Positions 16,920 through 25,565 of a DNA stretch of 30,919 nt are shown piece after piece. Every line of letters begins with the position of its first letter. The stretch's first letter is position 1. Origin of the DNA: Thermotogae bacterium (GTDB lineage: Bacteria > Thermotogota > Thermotogae > Petrotogales > Kosmotogaceae); the NCBI GenBank assembly GCA_003643975.1, contig QNAR01000002.1, forward strand, positions 1 to 30,919, in the 5' to 3' direction. The notes below the pieces were generated by a model. The model was not told the DNA's origin. It saw nothing but the letters and a program-made list of their open reading frames with translations, and did no database searches. The position numbers and the translations under genes were made by a program.

Positions 16920-17425
16920 TTACTACGTGCACCTCCAGGAAAAGAACGAGAAAGAAAATGACACCAGGCAATAGCAAGTGCATCTGCTGCATCGTCGGGT
17001 TTTGGCGTTTCATTCATTCTCAAAAATTTCATCATCACCCGCTGTATTTGACCCTTTTCAGAACGACCATATCCAGTGACCGCTTGTTTTACCTGATGAG
17101 GTGTATATTCGAAAATGGGCAGCCCTTTTTCTCTTAATGTAAGTAAAATTACTCCACGAGCTTCTCCAACCTGAATGGCCGTTGTGACATTTCTGAAAAA
17201 AAACAACTCTTCGACAGCAGCTTCGGAAGGTGAATGCGCATCTATTATCTTCTTGAGTTCCAGATAAATTTTTAACAAGCGATCTGGAATAGGCTCTCGG
17301 GGTTTTGTGTAAATGGCACCATAATCAATGAGCTCAACATGAGAAGCAACTACATCGATTATTCCATAACCAAGAGTACCAAAGCCTGGGTCAATTCCAA
17401 GAATTCTGATGGCTCCTCTTTGCAA
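16916..17425 (-). CDS. ruvC: Holliday junction resolvase RuvC
   Basis: This 169-residue dimeric nuclease cuts four-way junctions symmetrically after branch migration by RuvAB. The acidic catalytic set is present (numbering from the TTG start): Asp12 in GIDPG, Glu72 in VEELFF, and Asp145 and Asp148 in PDDAADALA. YTPHQVKQAVTGYGRSEKGQ is the usual substrate-facing stretch. The longest frame starts at a GTG one base from the GGAGG. The TTG two codons later has 7-base spacing and is preferred. The stop overlaps the polC start (ATGA). The pairing with polC suggests co-expression of replication and recombination functions. An unusual set of inverted repeats lies just upstream. Confidence 0.95.
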   Translation of the reverse strand: MQRGAIRILGIDPGFGTLGYGIIDVVASHVELIDYGAIYTKPREPIPDRLLKIYLELKKIIDAHSPSEAAVEELFFFRNVTTAIQVGEARGVILLTLREKGLPIFEYTPHQVKQAVTGYGRSEKGQIQRVMMKFLRMNETPKPDDAADALAIAWCHFLSRSFPGGARSK

Positions 17426-17463
17426 AACCACACCTCCGATTTTATGATTTTAATGCCACCCAT

Positions 17464-17522
17464 TGAGTGAAGGCTATGGAACATAGAACCCATGACTCAC
17501 ATGAGCCTTTGACAAGGTCAAA
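17464..17522 (-). promoter_or_regulatory. inverted-repeat-rich leader before ruvC-polC
   Basis: The segment contains TGAGT/ACTCA (17464-17468, 17495-17499) interleaved with AAGGCT/AGCCTT (17470-17475, 17504-17509). It also has CTATG-GAA-CATAG (17474-17486) and TTTGAC-AAG-GTCAAA (17508-17522). It lies about 15-75 bases before the ruvC ribosome binding site. The arms are seen directly; a regulatory RNA or operator role is inference. Confidence 0.35.
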
Positions 17523-17656
17523 CCATCAACAAAAGCCTATTTGAGAGTGTCGATAACTATTAACAAAGTTTCGTTTCAGCAACAAATTCTCTCAATGTTT
17601 CGTTATAAATGCGAAGAAATTCGCTATGGCCTAATAACACCAGAGACCAGAGAAAT

Positions 17657-18466
17657 TTACAATAGAAAACCGCAGCATTCATAAAAGTAAGTTGAATTCA
17701 GATTCAACCCTTTTGCTGTATCTATAGTGGGCTTGATCGGTTGCACTATGGCATCAAAGCCCGAAGATAATGCAAGGTTCTGAAGTTTTCTTCTGTAACC
17801 TCCACCGGGATGCATACAACCGAGAATCTTCCTAAAACCACCCGCTTCCTTAAAAACGAGCTCAACATCTTTTATCTCTGGTGGAGATTTTTTCGCATAT
17901 GCGGTGCCAACAGTCGGAATAAAAACAAGAAAGACAACCTTTCTCATTTTCGCCTTTTCAAGCAACTCCAGAGCTTTGAATTCGTGCGAAAGCACGCCTT
18001 CTTTAAGCCCAATGGTGATGTGGGGAATAATTTTTATATCATTCTCTATGAGCAAGTTAAAGCTTTTCACAGAAGCACGAAAAAGGTCTTCACCATAAAC
18101 TTCCTTCATGACTTCAGCATCTCCAACGATATCAAAGGAAACTATATCTGCCAGTTCTTTTAGCAAAGGAATATCTTCACTTTTCACCACAGGCCCAACA
18201 TGAAAATTGTACTTCACAGGATAATCCCTTTTTATCTTCAAAAGGAACTCAGCGTGGTCTTTCCAAGGAACAGCAGCCTCCCCGTTTAATCCTCCGCTGA
18301 TCAAAAAACTCTTCTTGCCAGCGTTTAGAAGTTGTGGAATTTCTGCCACCATACCCATGCCTCGAAGATAGTGCCCTCCACAATGCTTACAATTCAGCGC
18401 ACATACTAATCCACTGGTACTGATAGACCTTGTCGAGGAAGGGAATACAAAGGTGAAATCACGCAT
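17657..18466 (-). CDS. lipS1: radical SAM protein, COG1856-like; probable LipS1 half of a split lipoyl synthase
   Basis: This 269-residue protein carries a radical SAM cluster motif CALNCKHC (Cys22, Cys26, Cys29 from the ATG at 18466), followed by GGHYLRGM. FLISGGLNGEA and a GCMHPGGGYRRKLQ segment follow, and the C-terminus has a CC pair (YECCGFLL) that may hold another Fe-S cluster. From memory this pattern matches the biotin-synthase-like COG1856 proteins, shown in archaea to be LipS1, which inserts sulfur into octanoyl groups together with LipS2. A LipS2-like gene lies at 29839. The longest frame begins at a GTG at 18478 without a spaced ribosome binding site. The ATG at 18466, about 11 bases after GAAGGG and overlapping the end of rnc, is preferred. 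The family is likely, the function inferred. Confidence 0.6.
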   Translation of the reverse strand: MRDFTFVFPSSTRSISTSGLVCALNCKHCGGHYLRGMGMVAEIPQLLNAGKKSFLISGGLNGEAAVPWKDHAEFLLKIKRDYPVKYNFHVGPVVKSEDIPLLKELADIVSFDIVGDAEVMKEVYGEDLFRASVKSFNLLIENDIKIIPHITIGLKEGVLSHEFKALELLEKAKMRKVVFLVFIPTVGTAYAKKSPPEIKDVELVFKEAGGFRKILGCMHPGGGYRRKLQNLALSSGFDAIVQPIKPTIDTAKGLNLNSTYFYECCGFLL

Positions 18467-19166
18467 TGAGATTTTCACCCTTCAAGAATTTCTCGTAGGC
18501 GCTTTTAGCTGCTTGCTGTTCAGCTCTTTTTTTTGTTTTGCCCTCACCATAACCGAGAAGTTTTCCATCAAGATATACTTCAACAAAAAATGTTTCGTTT
18601 TCCTGTTTTCCTTTTAATCGGTATTCCGGGCGTACCCCGAAGTTCTTTTGTGTGTATTCCTGGAGTCTTGTCTTGTAATCCATCACAAGTTCACCGCTCA
18701 AAGCCTGATTGATATATTTTTTCAACACTTTTTCAGCAAAATTCCTTGCTTCTTCCAGCCCTTTAGACAAATATATTGCGGCAAGAACAGCCTCAAAGGC
18801 ATCGGCAAGCAAAGAGTCTTTTGTCCTGCCGCCCGAATTTTCTTCGCCTTTTCCAAGCAGCAGAAAATCACCCAGCTTTATTTCTCTTGCCACAACTGAA
18901 AGAATGATTTCACTTGCAACTGTCGAGCGAATTTTAGACATTTCCCCCTCGTTTAGCGAATATTCTGTGTAAAGAATTTCAGCTAGCACAAAATCAAGGA
19001 TAGCGTCTCCAAGAAACTCGAGCCTTTCATTGGACTCTAAATTCAAAGCTGTATTTTCATTTGCAAAGGAAGAATGACACAGAGCTCTTAGCATGAGCTC
19101 TGTATCCACACCTTCTACGCCTAAAGTCCCTATGAATTTCTTTGCCCTCTTTAACGCCTCTTCCAT
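18459..19166 (-). CDS. rnc: ribonuclease III
   Basis: This 235-residue enzyme cuts double-stranded RNA, notably rRNA precursors. The signature NERLEFLGDAILDF places the metal-binding catalytic residues at Glu50 and Asp54; Asp122 and Glu125 in ADAFEA complete the set. The C-terminal dsRNA-binding domain runs from about 160 (DYKTRLQEYTQ) to the end, with GEGKTKKRAEQQAAKSA as the second RNA-binding helix. The gene starts 2 bp after the transketolase stop, and its last 8 bases overlap the start of the next radical SAM gene. Tight packing points to one transcript running from holB. Confidence 0.97.
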   Translation of the reverse strand: MEEALKRAKKFIGTLGVEGVDTELMLRALCHSSFANENTALNLESNERLEFLGDAILDFVLAEILYTEYSLNEGEMSKIRSTVASEIILSVVAREIKLGDFLLLGKGEENSGGRTKDSLLADAFEAVLAAIYLSKGLEEARNFAEKVLKKYINQALSGELVMDYKTRLQEYTQKNFGVRPEYRLKGKQENETFFVEVYLDGKLLGYGEGKTKKRAEQQAAKSAYEKFLKGENLNA

Positions 19167-19168
19167 TT

Positions 19169-21064
19169 TTAGACTTCTCTTATCCTTTTGGCTATGGACT
19201 CTGCATCAAGACCAGCTAACTTATAAAGAAAGTCTTTACTTCCGGATACCGCGTATTCGCTGACCCCGATCTTGACGAATTTTTTCGGTAGAAAGCCTGC
19301 AACGGTAAAATACTCTGCTAAAATGCTACCAAGCCCACTTTTTACATTATGATCCTCTATGGTGAGAACCTTTCCTTTAAGATACTCTTTTACAGATCCA
19401 AAAGAAGCATGAAGCGGGCAACTTACACCAAGAACAGATATTTCGATGCCCTCTTCTCTGAGCTTATCAGCAGCTTTTATGGCTTCAGAGACAACCTGAC
19501 CGGTAGCGACTACGGTAGCATCTTCACCAGTTCTTATAACGTCCACTTTTCCATACTCAAATTCATATTCTTCACCAAAGAAGGGTTCCCCATTTAATCC
19601 TGTAATGGGGCTAATCTTTGAGCGTCCAAGAGCAATTACAAAATTGCCTTTTTCTTTCGCTGCGAATCGCACAGCCCTATCGGTTTGATTTGGGTCCGCA
19701 GGAACAATTAGCTTAAAGCCATAAAAATTTTTTAATGCACCAATGTAGTCAAGACAGTGATGGGTTTTTCCATCTTCCCCAACGTCGAGTCCCACGTGAG
19801 TAACCACCACTTTCAGGTTTGTCTTATTGATGTCATTCAATCGCTGCTGGTTGTAAGTTTCATCTATGCCAAAAACGCCAAAATCAGTGAAAAAGGTAAG
19901 TATGCCACTTACTGACATACTACCAGCAAGGGCAGCAGCATTATGTTCTTGAACACCAATTTGAATGAAATTCTCAGGCCATATTTTTTCAAAATTGGTG
20001 GTCTTTGTTGAAGGCTTTAAATCACAATCAACAACGGCTATGGGTGATATTGCTTTGTTCAATTTAGCCAAATCTGACAAGACATTTCCAAATGCAGAGC
20101 GATTATCTGTTTTCTCCTGTGGACTATAAAGCTTGGGCTTGCCTACGTTGACAGCTTTTATTTCGAGGGGGGGAATGAGTTTTTCTCTGGTTATAGATAA
20201 TTTTTTCCTGCGTTCGATAAAGAGTTCAATATCGTCTTTTACTCCAAGTTCTGCAAGCGCCTTTCGGCAATTTTCAAGATCCAGTGGCTTTCCATGGAAA
20301 CTAACATCATTTTCCATGAAGCTAACTCCTTTACCCATGACTGTACGGGCTATGATAGCGACAGGTCCATCTTCTTGAACGGCTTGATACAAAGCCTCAG
20401 ATAATTCCGTGTAATCATGTCCATTCACTTCCATGACCTTCCAACCGTCAGCTTCGTAATCACCTTTTATGTTTACTGGCATTGTATCAGAGGCGCGGCC
20501 TGAAATCTGCGCGTCGTTATAATCAACAACCACAGTAAGATTGTCCAGTTTGTATTTTACAGCGGTTCTCCGAGCTTCCGCAACCTGTCCCTTTGCCTGT
20601 TCCGCGTCACTCATAAGAGTGAAAACATGGTAATCCCTTTTCGAGAGTTTTGCGGCAAGAGCCATACCCACACCGGCTGATAGACCCTGTCCGAGGTTTC
20701 CAGTTGTCCATTCTATACCGGGGATTCCTCTCGTTATGTGACCTTCGAAAATCGATCCAGGGTGTCTGAAGCCCGTTATAACTTTCTCGATATTGAAAAA
20801 TCCCAATCTTGCTAAAGCAGAATAGACTCCAGGTGATGTATGTCCATGACTCACAACTACTCTGTCACGATCAGGTGCAAAGGGGTTTTTGGGATCTATA
20901 TTCGCAAACTTGTACACGGTAAGATAAATATCTATGGAAGACATCGAACCTCCCGGATGGCCTGACTGCGCAACCGTAGTCATTTTCAGGATATCTCCGC
21001 GGCAAATAATTCCCAACTCTTCCAGCTTTCTTAGCTCTTCAGAAGAAAGTTTTGATCGGTCCAC
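19169..21064 (-). CDS. tkt: transketolase, full length, with altered thiamine diphosphate motif
   Basis: This protein of about 631 residues moves two-carbon units between sugar phosphates in the non-oxidative pentose phosphate pathway. The N-terminal half has AQSGHPGGSMSS, SHGHTSPGVY and TTGNLGQGL. The C-terminal half has GVQEHNAAALAGSMS with the catalytic Glu, plus THHCLDYIGALK. The canonical GDGE part of the ThDP motif reads SDAE here. The metal-binding Asp and the downstream Asn (DYNDAQ) are kept, so ThDP binding is still likely. The longest frame begins at an ATG at 21070, one base after GGAGG. The GTG at 21064 has 7-base spacing and is preferred, though the ATG, overlapping ricT as ATGA, cannot be excluded. 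A transketolase-like dihydroxyacetone synthase is a weaker alternative. Confidence 0.9.
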   Translation of the reverse strand: MDRSKLSSEELRKLEELGIICRGDILKMTTVAQSGHPGGSMSSIDIYLTVYKFANIDPKNPFAPDRDRVVVSHGHTSPGVYSALARLGFFNIEKVITGFRHPGSIFEGHITRGIPGIEWTTGNLGQGLSAGVGMALAAKLSKRDYHVFTLMSDAEQAKGQVAEARRTAVKYKLDNLTVVVDYNDAQISGRASDTMPVNIKGDYEADGWKVMEVNGHDYTELSEALYQAVQEDGPVAIIARTVMGKGVSFMENDVSFHGKPLDLENCRKALAELGVKDDIELFIERRKKLSITREKLIPPLEIKAVNVGKPKLYSPQEKTDNRSAFGNVLSDLAKLNKAISPIAVVDCDLKPSTKTTNFEKIWPENFIQIGVQEHNAAALAGSMSVSGILTFFTDFGVFGIDETYNQQRLNDINKTNLKVVVTHVGLDVGEDGKTHHCLDYIGALKNFYGFKLIVPADPNQTDRAVRFAAKEKGNFVIALGRSKISPITGLNGEPFFGEEYEFEYGKVDVIRTGEDATVVATGQVVSEAIKAADKLREEGIEISVLGVSCPLHASFGSVKEYLKGKVLTIEDHNVKSGLGSILAEYFTVAGFLPKKFVKIGVSEYAVSGSKDFLYKLAGLDAESIAKRIREV

Positions 21065-21066
21065 TT

Positions 21067-21954
21067 TCATCCCTCCTCATCGATGCGAATATCTTCGTCT
21101 TTGTTCTTTATGAGTTCTTCTGGTGAAACTTCTCCAATCACAAGTCCTTGTTTTTTCCTGAATTCATCGAATGGAACCTTTATTATATTTCCTTCGTCAG
21201 TTACCATAGAGATTTGCTTCAGGAATATATTCACATTCAATAGTTTGCAGGTTTTTCCATCGTACTCAATCAAAGAGCCTTCATCAGGAATGTCCCGAAG
21301 TTCTTCTTCATAATGTTGCTGTTCATAAGCGAGACAGCATAGCAATCTTCCGCAGCGACCGGATATTTTTGCTGGATTGATGAGCAATTGCTGCTTTTTC
21401 GCATGTTTCAAGGTTATGCTCTCAAATTCCCGCTTAAACCTAACACAACAAGCCAGTTGGCCGCAAAGTCCCATACTTCCTTTCATTTTCACTTCGTCTC
21501 TTATTCCAACCTGTCTGAGTTCTATTCGGATTTTGAATATCCTCGCAAGGTCTTTCACCAGCTCTCTGAAATCGACACGACTATCGGCACCAAAATAAAA
21601 AACTATTCTCGACCTGTCAAACATATATCTGGCCTCAAGCAACCTCATGGGAAGCTGGTGTTCTTTGATTTTCTTAAGGCATTGTTCAAAAGCATCTTTT
21701 GAATCTTTTTGATTTTTCTTATGCTTCTCCTCATCTTCAGTTGTCATCTTTCTCAATATCGGCTTTATATCTTCAATCTGATCTATGCGCATTTTTACAG
21801 GAGCATGTCGCACAGTTCCCACATCAAGACCAAACTCGGTTTCCGCAATTACTTTATCTCCCGGCTTTAGATTCTGGTTGTCCACAGTGAAGAGATACAA
21901 TTTTCCAACCGGGTGAAATTCAACTCCACAAACATTTCCATATATCTCAGGCAT
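21067..21954 (-). CDS. ricT: PSP1-domain protein, RicT (YaaT) family
   Basis: This protein of about 295 residues has the PSP1 core found in B. subtilis RicT/YaaT, a subunit of the RicA-RicF-RicT complex that carries Fe-S clusters and affects RNA processing. Conserved Cys groups are present as GLCGQLACC and RCGRLLCC (Cys at about 164, 169, 170, 201, 206 and 207). The N-terminus has the PSP1 strand pattern (VCGVEFHPVGKLY and GLDVGTV). It follows holB directly, the same order as holB-yaaT in Bacillus, which supports the call. No RicA or RicF gene is in the window. The first ATG (21960) is one base after GGAGG. The third-codon ATG at 21954, 7 bases after, is preferred, and overlaps the end of holB by 8 bp. 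Confidence 0.9.
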   Translation of the reverse strand: MPEIYGNVCGVEFHPVGKLYLFTVDNQNLKPGDKVIAETEFGLDVGTVRHAPVKMRIDQIEDIKPILRKMTTEDEEKHKKNQKDSKDAFEQCLKKIKEHQLPMRLLEARYMFDRSRIVFYFGADSRVDFRELVKDLARIFKIRIELRQVGIRDEVKMKGSMGLCGQLACCVRFKREFESITLKHAKKQQLLINPAKISGRCGRLLCCLAYEQQHYEEELRDIPDEGSLIEYDGKTCKLLNVNIFLKQISMVTDEGNIIKVPFDEFRKKQGLVIGEVSPEELIKNKDEDIRIDEEG

Positions 21955-22987
21955 ATTCATCCCTCCAGATACTTCTCACCAATATAAAAAGAGCTCTATG
22001 TATTACCAGGTCCTTGTTCAGGGAAGAAATTTTCCTTCTTACAAAAGAATTTATCCAAAGATAATCTTCTTCATCCAGATAGAATCCTGAATCAACGAGT
22101 ACCATCAGCCATTCTAACAGGTCAAGGTTAACGATTCTGTTCCAGAATGATGTATGCGAAATGATGAGCGCATCTTGAACCACGCTCCTAAGAGTTTTTA
22201 CAAATTTGCGTATGTTCAGAAAAGCGTCTCCAATATTCAAAGCATCTCTTAGAGCACGGAACATGGAGAAAAAACCTTTATTTCCTTTTTTAAGAAATCT
22301 TCTTATAATTTCCACATGAATTTTCCGCAATTTCAAAGATTTTCCTTCATCAAACCCGTTTTTTTCGAGTTCGGTTAATGCCTTTAAAAGTTCTTGAAAT
22401 TCAAGGGATTCGTACTCAATCAGTTCCTTGATAATGTCGGTGACATCATTATGCAAACAGAATTCGAGCAATTCATAATCTTCGAAGCAAGCGCCATGGA
22501 TGTATTTTACTTTTTCCATGTACTTCATTTTCAGCTTTTCCATTGGTTCCAGAGGTGTTTTTATATCAAAGGCAAAGCATCTGCTTCTGATTGTCGAAAG
22601 CATTGAATTCCATGAAGTGCTGGTTAGAAGTATTACAGCATATTCAGGAGGTTCTTCCAACAACTTCAGGAAAGCGTTAGCCGCTTCAGTTGTTACCCTT
22701 TCGGCTTCGTATACAATCGCGTACTTGCGTTTCCCCTCCAGAGGTTTATGCATGAAAAAATGCTCAAGTTTCTTGATTTCCTTTATGCCTATATTTCCAC
22801 CAGAAGGTTCGACAATCAGAAGATCTTCAACCGACCGTCGCTCACTCCAGTTCAACTCGTTCTCAACAATTTCAAGAGCAGCTTTTTTGAGCAACGCAAC
22901 TTGTTCACCAATCAAAGCCAGACTGGTGCCGTTGCCTTCTAATATTAACTTAAAAATCTTATCAGCTATTTCTTTGGAAATAATCAT
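21947..22987 (-). CDS. holB: DNA polymerase III delta prime (clamp loader) subunit
   Basis: This 346-residue protein has the AAA+ fold of clamp loader delta prime. YEAERVTTEAANAFLKLLEE (about 93-112) and the STIRSRC arginine-finger (SRC) motif at 131-137 are clear. The Walker A position reads GEQVALLKKA (27-36) without the GKT, so it should not hydrolyse ATP, as usual for delta prime. The Cys zinc module seen in many delta prime proteins is absent. Its role is to help load the sliding clamp next to gamma/tau and delta. It heads the gene string holB-ricT-tkt-rnc-lipS1. There is no Shine-Dalgarno sequence before the ATG. A TATAAT lies only 6 bases upstream, so the mRNA may be leaderless. Confidence 0.9.
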   Translation of the reverse strand: MIISKEIADKIFKLILEGNGTSLALIGEQVALLKKAALEIVENELNWSERRSVEDLLIVEPSGGNIGIKEIKKLEHFFMHKPLEGKRKYAIVYEAERVTTEAANAFLKLLEEPPEYAVILLTSTSWNSMLSTIRSRCFAFDIKTPLEPMEKLKMKYMEKVKYIHGACFEDYELLEFCLHNDVTDIIKELIEYESLEFQELLKALTELEKNGFDEGKSLKLRKIHVEIIRRFLKKGNKGFFSMFRALRDALNIGDAFLNIRKFVKTLRSVVQDALIISHTSFWNRIVNLDLLEWLMVLVDSGFYLDEEDYLWINSFVRRKISSLNKDLVIHRALFILVRSIWRDEYA

Positions 22988-22993
22988 ATTTTA

Positions 22994-22999
22994 ATTATA
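22994..22999 (-). promoter_or_regulatory. -10 box placing transcription start at the holB ATG
   Basis: The plus-strand ATTATA reads TATAAT on the minus strand, six bases before ATG. The +1 site would fall on or next to the A of ATG. No good -35 was found at 16-18 bp spacing, which weakens the call. Confidence 0.45.
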
Positions 23000-23098
23000 A
23001 CGGAATATTTCAAGGAATATGGTATATTTTCTTGGATGATTTCGAATTTTTGTATCTTCTTTCAGTATATGAAACAATAAGAACAGGGAGGGGAACAA

Positions 23099-23545
23099 AT
23101 GGAAGAGAGAACATTTGTATATTTGAAACCTAATACCATTCAAAGGCAGTTGGTTGGAGAAGTTATAAGAAGGTTCGAACGTCGGGGATTGAAAATCGTT
23201 GCCCTAAAAATGCTCTGGTTAAATCAGGAACAGGCAGAAGCATTATACGCGGAACACAAAGGAAAAAACTTCTATGAACCACTTATAAAATTCGTTACCA
23301 GTGGTCCCATCGTCGCTATGATTCTGGAAGGACCTCACGCGGTTAGGCTTGTGCGCCATACAATAGGAAGCACAGATCCACTGGAAGCCAGTGGTGGAAC
23401 GATTCGCGGGGATTTCGCTGTTTCCGTGAGAAAGAATATCGTGCATGCCTCTGATAGCCCTGAAAGTGCTAGGCGCGAAATTTCACTCTTTTTTGACGAA
23501 AAAGAAATCTTTGACTACCCATTGCTTTTGGAGGAGCATTTTTAA
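23099..23545 (+). CDS. ndk: nucleoside diphosphate kinase
   Basis: This 148-residue enzyme balances nucleoside triphosphates by phosphate transfer through a phospho-histidine. His116 in NIVHASDS is the catalytic residue. YLKPNTIQR replaces the usual KPDAVQR start, and GSTDPLEASGGTIRGDF is the nucleotide-site segment. Length is normal for the family. AGGGAGGGG stands 6 bases before the ATG. The stop overlaps the next start as TAATG, so it leads a run of plus-strand genes reaching glgC. The upstream 111 bp, shared with holB, must hold its promoter, but I could not pick a convincing one. Confidence 0.97.
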   Translation: MEERTFVYLKPNTIQRQLVGEVIRRFERRGLKIVALKMLWLNQEQAEALYAEHKGKNFYEPLIKFVTSGPIVAMILEGPHAVRLVRHTIGSTDPLEASGGTIRGDFAVSVRKNIVHASDSPESARREISLFFDEKEIFDYPLLLEEHF

Positions 23546-24726
23546 TGCTAATAGCCCGTCTTAAGAGAAGCCAAGAGCGCAAGTTGCTCAATGGCTATCC
23601 CTGGGTTTTCAGAGATGAAGTTGAAGAGCTCCAAGGGAATGCTTTTTTGGGAAGTGAGGTTAACGTTTTCTCTTCCGAGTACAGGTTTATTGGCAAAGGT
23701 TTGTATAACCCCTTTTCGCACAGGAGCATCATGTTTTTAACAACTAAGGAAGAGCCTATCAACGGTGAATTTATTCTTTCACGCTTGATAAAAGCCGTAA
23801 ATTGGCGCCAAAAAACGTTCACTGAACCCTATTACCGCCTTTTTCATAGCGAAGCTGATGGGCTTCCGGGGTTTATAGCTGACCGTTATGGTGATATCAT
23901 TGTAGTCCAGTTTCGCAACGCTATTATGGAACTTTTCAAAAATGAAATCATAAAACATCTCATAGATATAGTAAGCCCCATTACGGTATATGAAAGAAGC
24001 GATTTTCAGATGCAGGTTGGTGAAAAGATCCAGAGGAATGTTGGACTTCTTTATGGCGCTGAACCACCAGCTTCGCTTACCATCAAGGAAAATGGAATAT
24101 CATATCTTGTAGATGTTGTCAAAAGCCAGAAAACCGGCTTTTTTTATGATCAACGAGATTCCAGGCTTTTTGCGCGAAGAATTGTGTCAGAATTTGCCCT
24201 TAGAAGGGGCCTGGATCTTTTCACATATACTGGCGGATTCGCATTGAATATGGCTTTGAGTGGCGCGCAAGTAACCGCAGTCGATAAATCCAGTTTTGAT
24301 CTTGAACTCGGAAAACAAAATGCTGCATTGAATAATCTTTCAAAGAAGATCGAATTTCTTCAATCAGATGCTTTCGATTATCTGGAGACCTTGGAAAAAA
24401 GAGAGCAATTTGATATAGTAATCATAGACCCTCCTTCGCTAATCAAGGGAAAGCACGAAATTCCAAAAGGAATAAAATTGCTTAAAAGGCTTGTAAATAA
24501 TAGTCTTAAGGCAATTAGGAATGAGGGTGTAATTGGGCTTTGTAGCTGCGCGTATAATCTTACACTCGATCATCTCGTGGAAGCGCTACGTAAAGCTTCT
24601 ACCGATAAAGGTATATTTTATAGGTTTCTCGGGGTTACTTATCAGTCCAGAGATCATCCCTGGTTATTTCAAATTCCTGAAACTCTTTATTTAAAATGCT
24701 TATGGGCGGTCGTGGAAAAGAGGTGA
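23545..24726 (+). CDS. rlmI: class I SAM-dependent 23S rRNA (cytosine-C5) methyltransferase, RlmI-like
   Basis: This 393-residue protein has an N-terminal PUA domain (RKLLNGYPWVFRDEV onward), a central segment with DGLPGFIADRYGD, and a Rossmann methyltransferase domain. KTGFFYDQRDSR, LFTYTGGFALNMALSGA (SAM loop), IIDPPSL and LCSCAYN are in RlmI order. The Cys in the last motif is the expected nucleophile. RlmI methylates C1962 of 23S rRNA in E. coli; the same target here is inferred. The ATG overlaps the ndk stop by one base. A phospholipase-like gene starts 6 bp after its stop codon. Confidence 0.92.
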   Translation: MLIARLKRSQERKLLNGYPWVFRDEVEELQGNAFLGSEVNVFSSEYRFIGKGLYNPFSHRSIMFLTTKEEPINGEFILSRLIKAVNWRQKTFTEPYYRLFHSEADGLPGFIADRYGDIIVVQFRNAIMELFKNEIIKHLIDIVSPITVYERSDFQMQVGEKIQRNVGLLYGAEPPASLTIKENGISYLVDVVKSQKTGFFYDQRDSRLFARRIVSEFALRRGLDLFTYTGGFALNMALSGAQVTAVDKSSFDLELGKQNAALNNLSKKIEFLQSDAFDYLETLEKREQFDIVIIDPPSLIKGKHEIPKGIKLLKRLVNNSLKAIRNEGVIGLCSCAYNLTLDHLVEALRKASTDKGIFYRFLGVTYQSRDHPWLFQIPETLYLKCLWAVVEKR

Positions 24727-24732
24727 AGTGTA

Positions 24733-25548
24733 GTGCCTGATTACTGGACGCACTATCTTCATGGCACCCGGGTTCTAAGAGAATTGAGATTTGATTTCAA
24801 AAGTGAAGAAGAAACCGGATTATTCGTCCTTGGGCTTCTTGGACCCAATGTATTTTATTATGTCCCGGACAACCCAGAATATTTGATGTTAGGGAATAAA
24901 CTCCACTCTCAAAAATGCGGGAAATATTTGCACACAGTCGTAAAAGAGCTTTTCAAAACCCGAAGAGCGTATGTTTATGGCCTGATATGTCACCATACCC
25001 TTGATAGGCTAACCCATCCTTACGTTATCTCACAGGTTGGAAGCGGTTCTAAGCATTACGAATTTGAAAAGGCGATAGATGCTGAAATGGTAAAGCGCGT
25101 TTTAAGAAAACCGCTTTCAGATATAAGTTTTGCCGATAAAATTCCCCATGAGTTGCCACCAGAACTCGAGGAGCTTTATTTTCAGATCGCTTACGAATTC
25201 TTCAAAATAGATAATATTAGCTTTTCAGAAGCCGTTTATGACACAAGGATTTTTATACAAAGTGAAGAAAAAGGTGGAGGCTTTCTAAGCATTTTCGGTC
25301 GGTTGTTGAAAAGGCTTTCTGGCGAGGTAAAATACGGTGGATACGATGGCATGGACGTGTTAAACCTGAATAAGCGTTCGTGGTTTCATCCAACCACAGG
25401 TTGGGAGAGCAGAAATACCTTTCTGGATCTCTTCGAGCAAGCGGTAGAAGAATCAAAAAAATTGATAGGGAATTCTCTGAAATATTCTATGCCTCCCGAT
25501 GTTCCCGACCTTTCTTTTATGACAAACCTCCCCTGTGTTGATTACTAA
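24733..25548 (+). CDS. zinc-dependent phospholipase C-like protein
   Basis: This 271-residue protein is of the bacterial zinc-dependent phospholipase C type (Zn_dep_PLPC). Likely metal ligands are spread as in that family: DYWTHYLHG at the N-terminus (His7, His10), CHHTLDRLTHPYV at 86-98 (His87, His88, Asp91, His95) and KHYEFEKAIDAE near 107-118. No signal peptide is seen, unlike the secreted clostridial toxins, so this is probably a cytosolic hydrolase of unknown substrate. The GTG start follows GAGGTGA, which overlaps the stop of the methyltransferase gene. It lies between rlmI and the glycogen genes, which gives no clear hint about function. Confidence 0.8.
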   Translation: MPDYWTHYLHGTRVLRELRFDFKSEEETGLFVLGLLGPNVFYYVPDNPEYLMLGNKLHSQKCGKYLHTVVKELFKTRRAYVYGLICHHTLDRLTHPYVISQVGSGSKHYEFEKAIDAEMVKRVLRKPLSDISFADKIPHELPPELEELYFQIAYEFFKIDNISFSEAVYDTRIFIQSEEKGGGFLSIFGRLLKRLSGEVKYGGYDGMDVLNLNKRSWFHPTTGWESRNTFLDLFEQAVEESKKLIGNSLKYSMPPDVPDLSFMTNLPCVDY

Positions 25549-25565
25549 ATAGGGGTGTGATTCCT

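Noticed and set aside
17611..17624. GCGAA-GAAA-TTCGC hairpin as terminator of the LipS1-like gene
   Set aside because: The stem is only 5 bp and the following minus-strand bases (ATTTATAACG) are not a real T-tract; too weak to call.
22500..22994. 164-residue plus-strand open frame opposite holB
   Set aside because: It lies wholly antisense to a well-supported gene, has no ribosome binding site, and its product resembles no known family.
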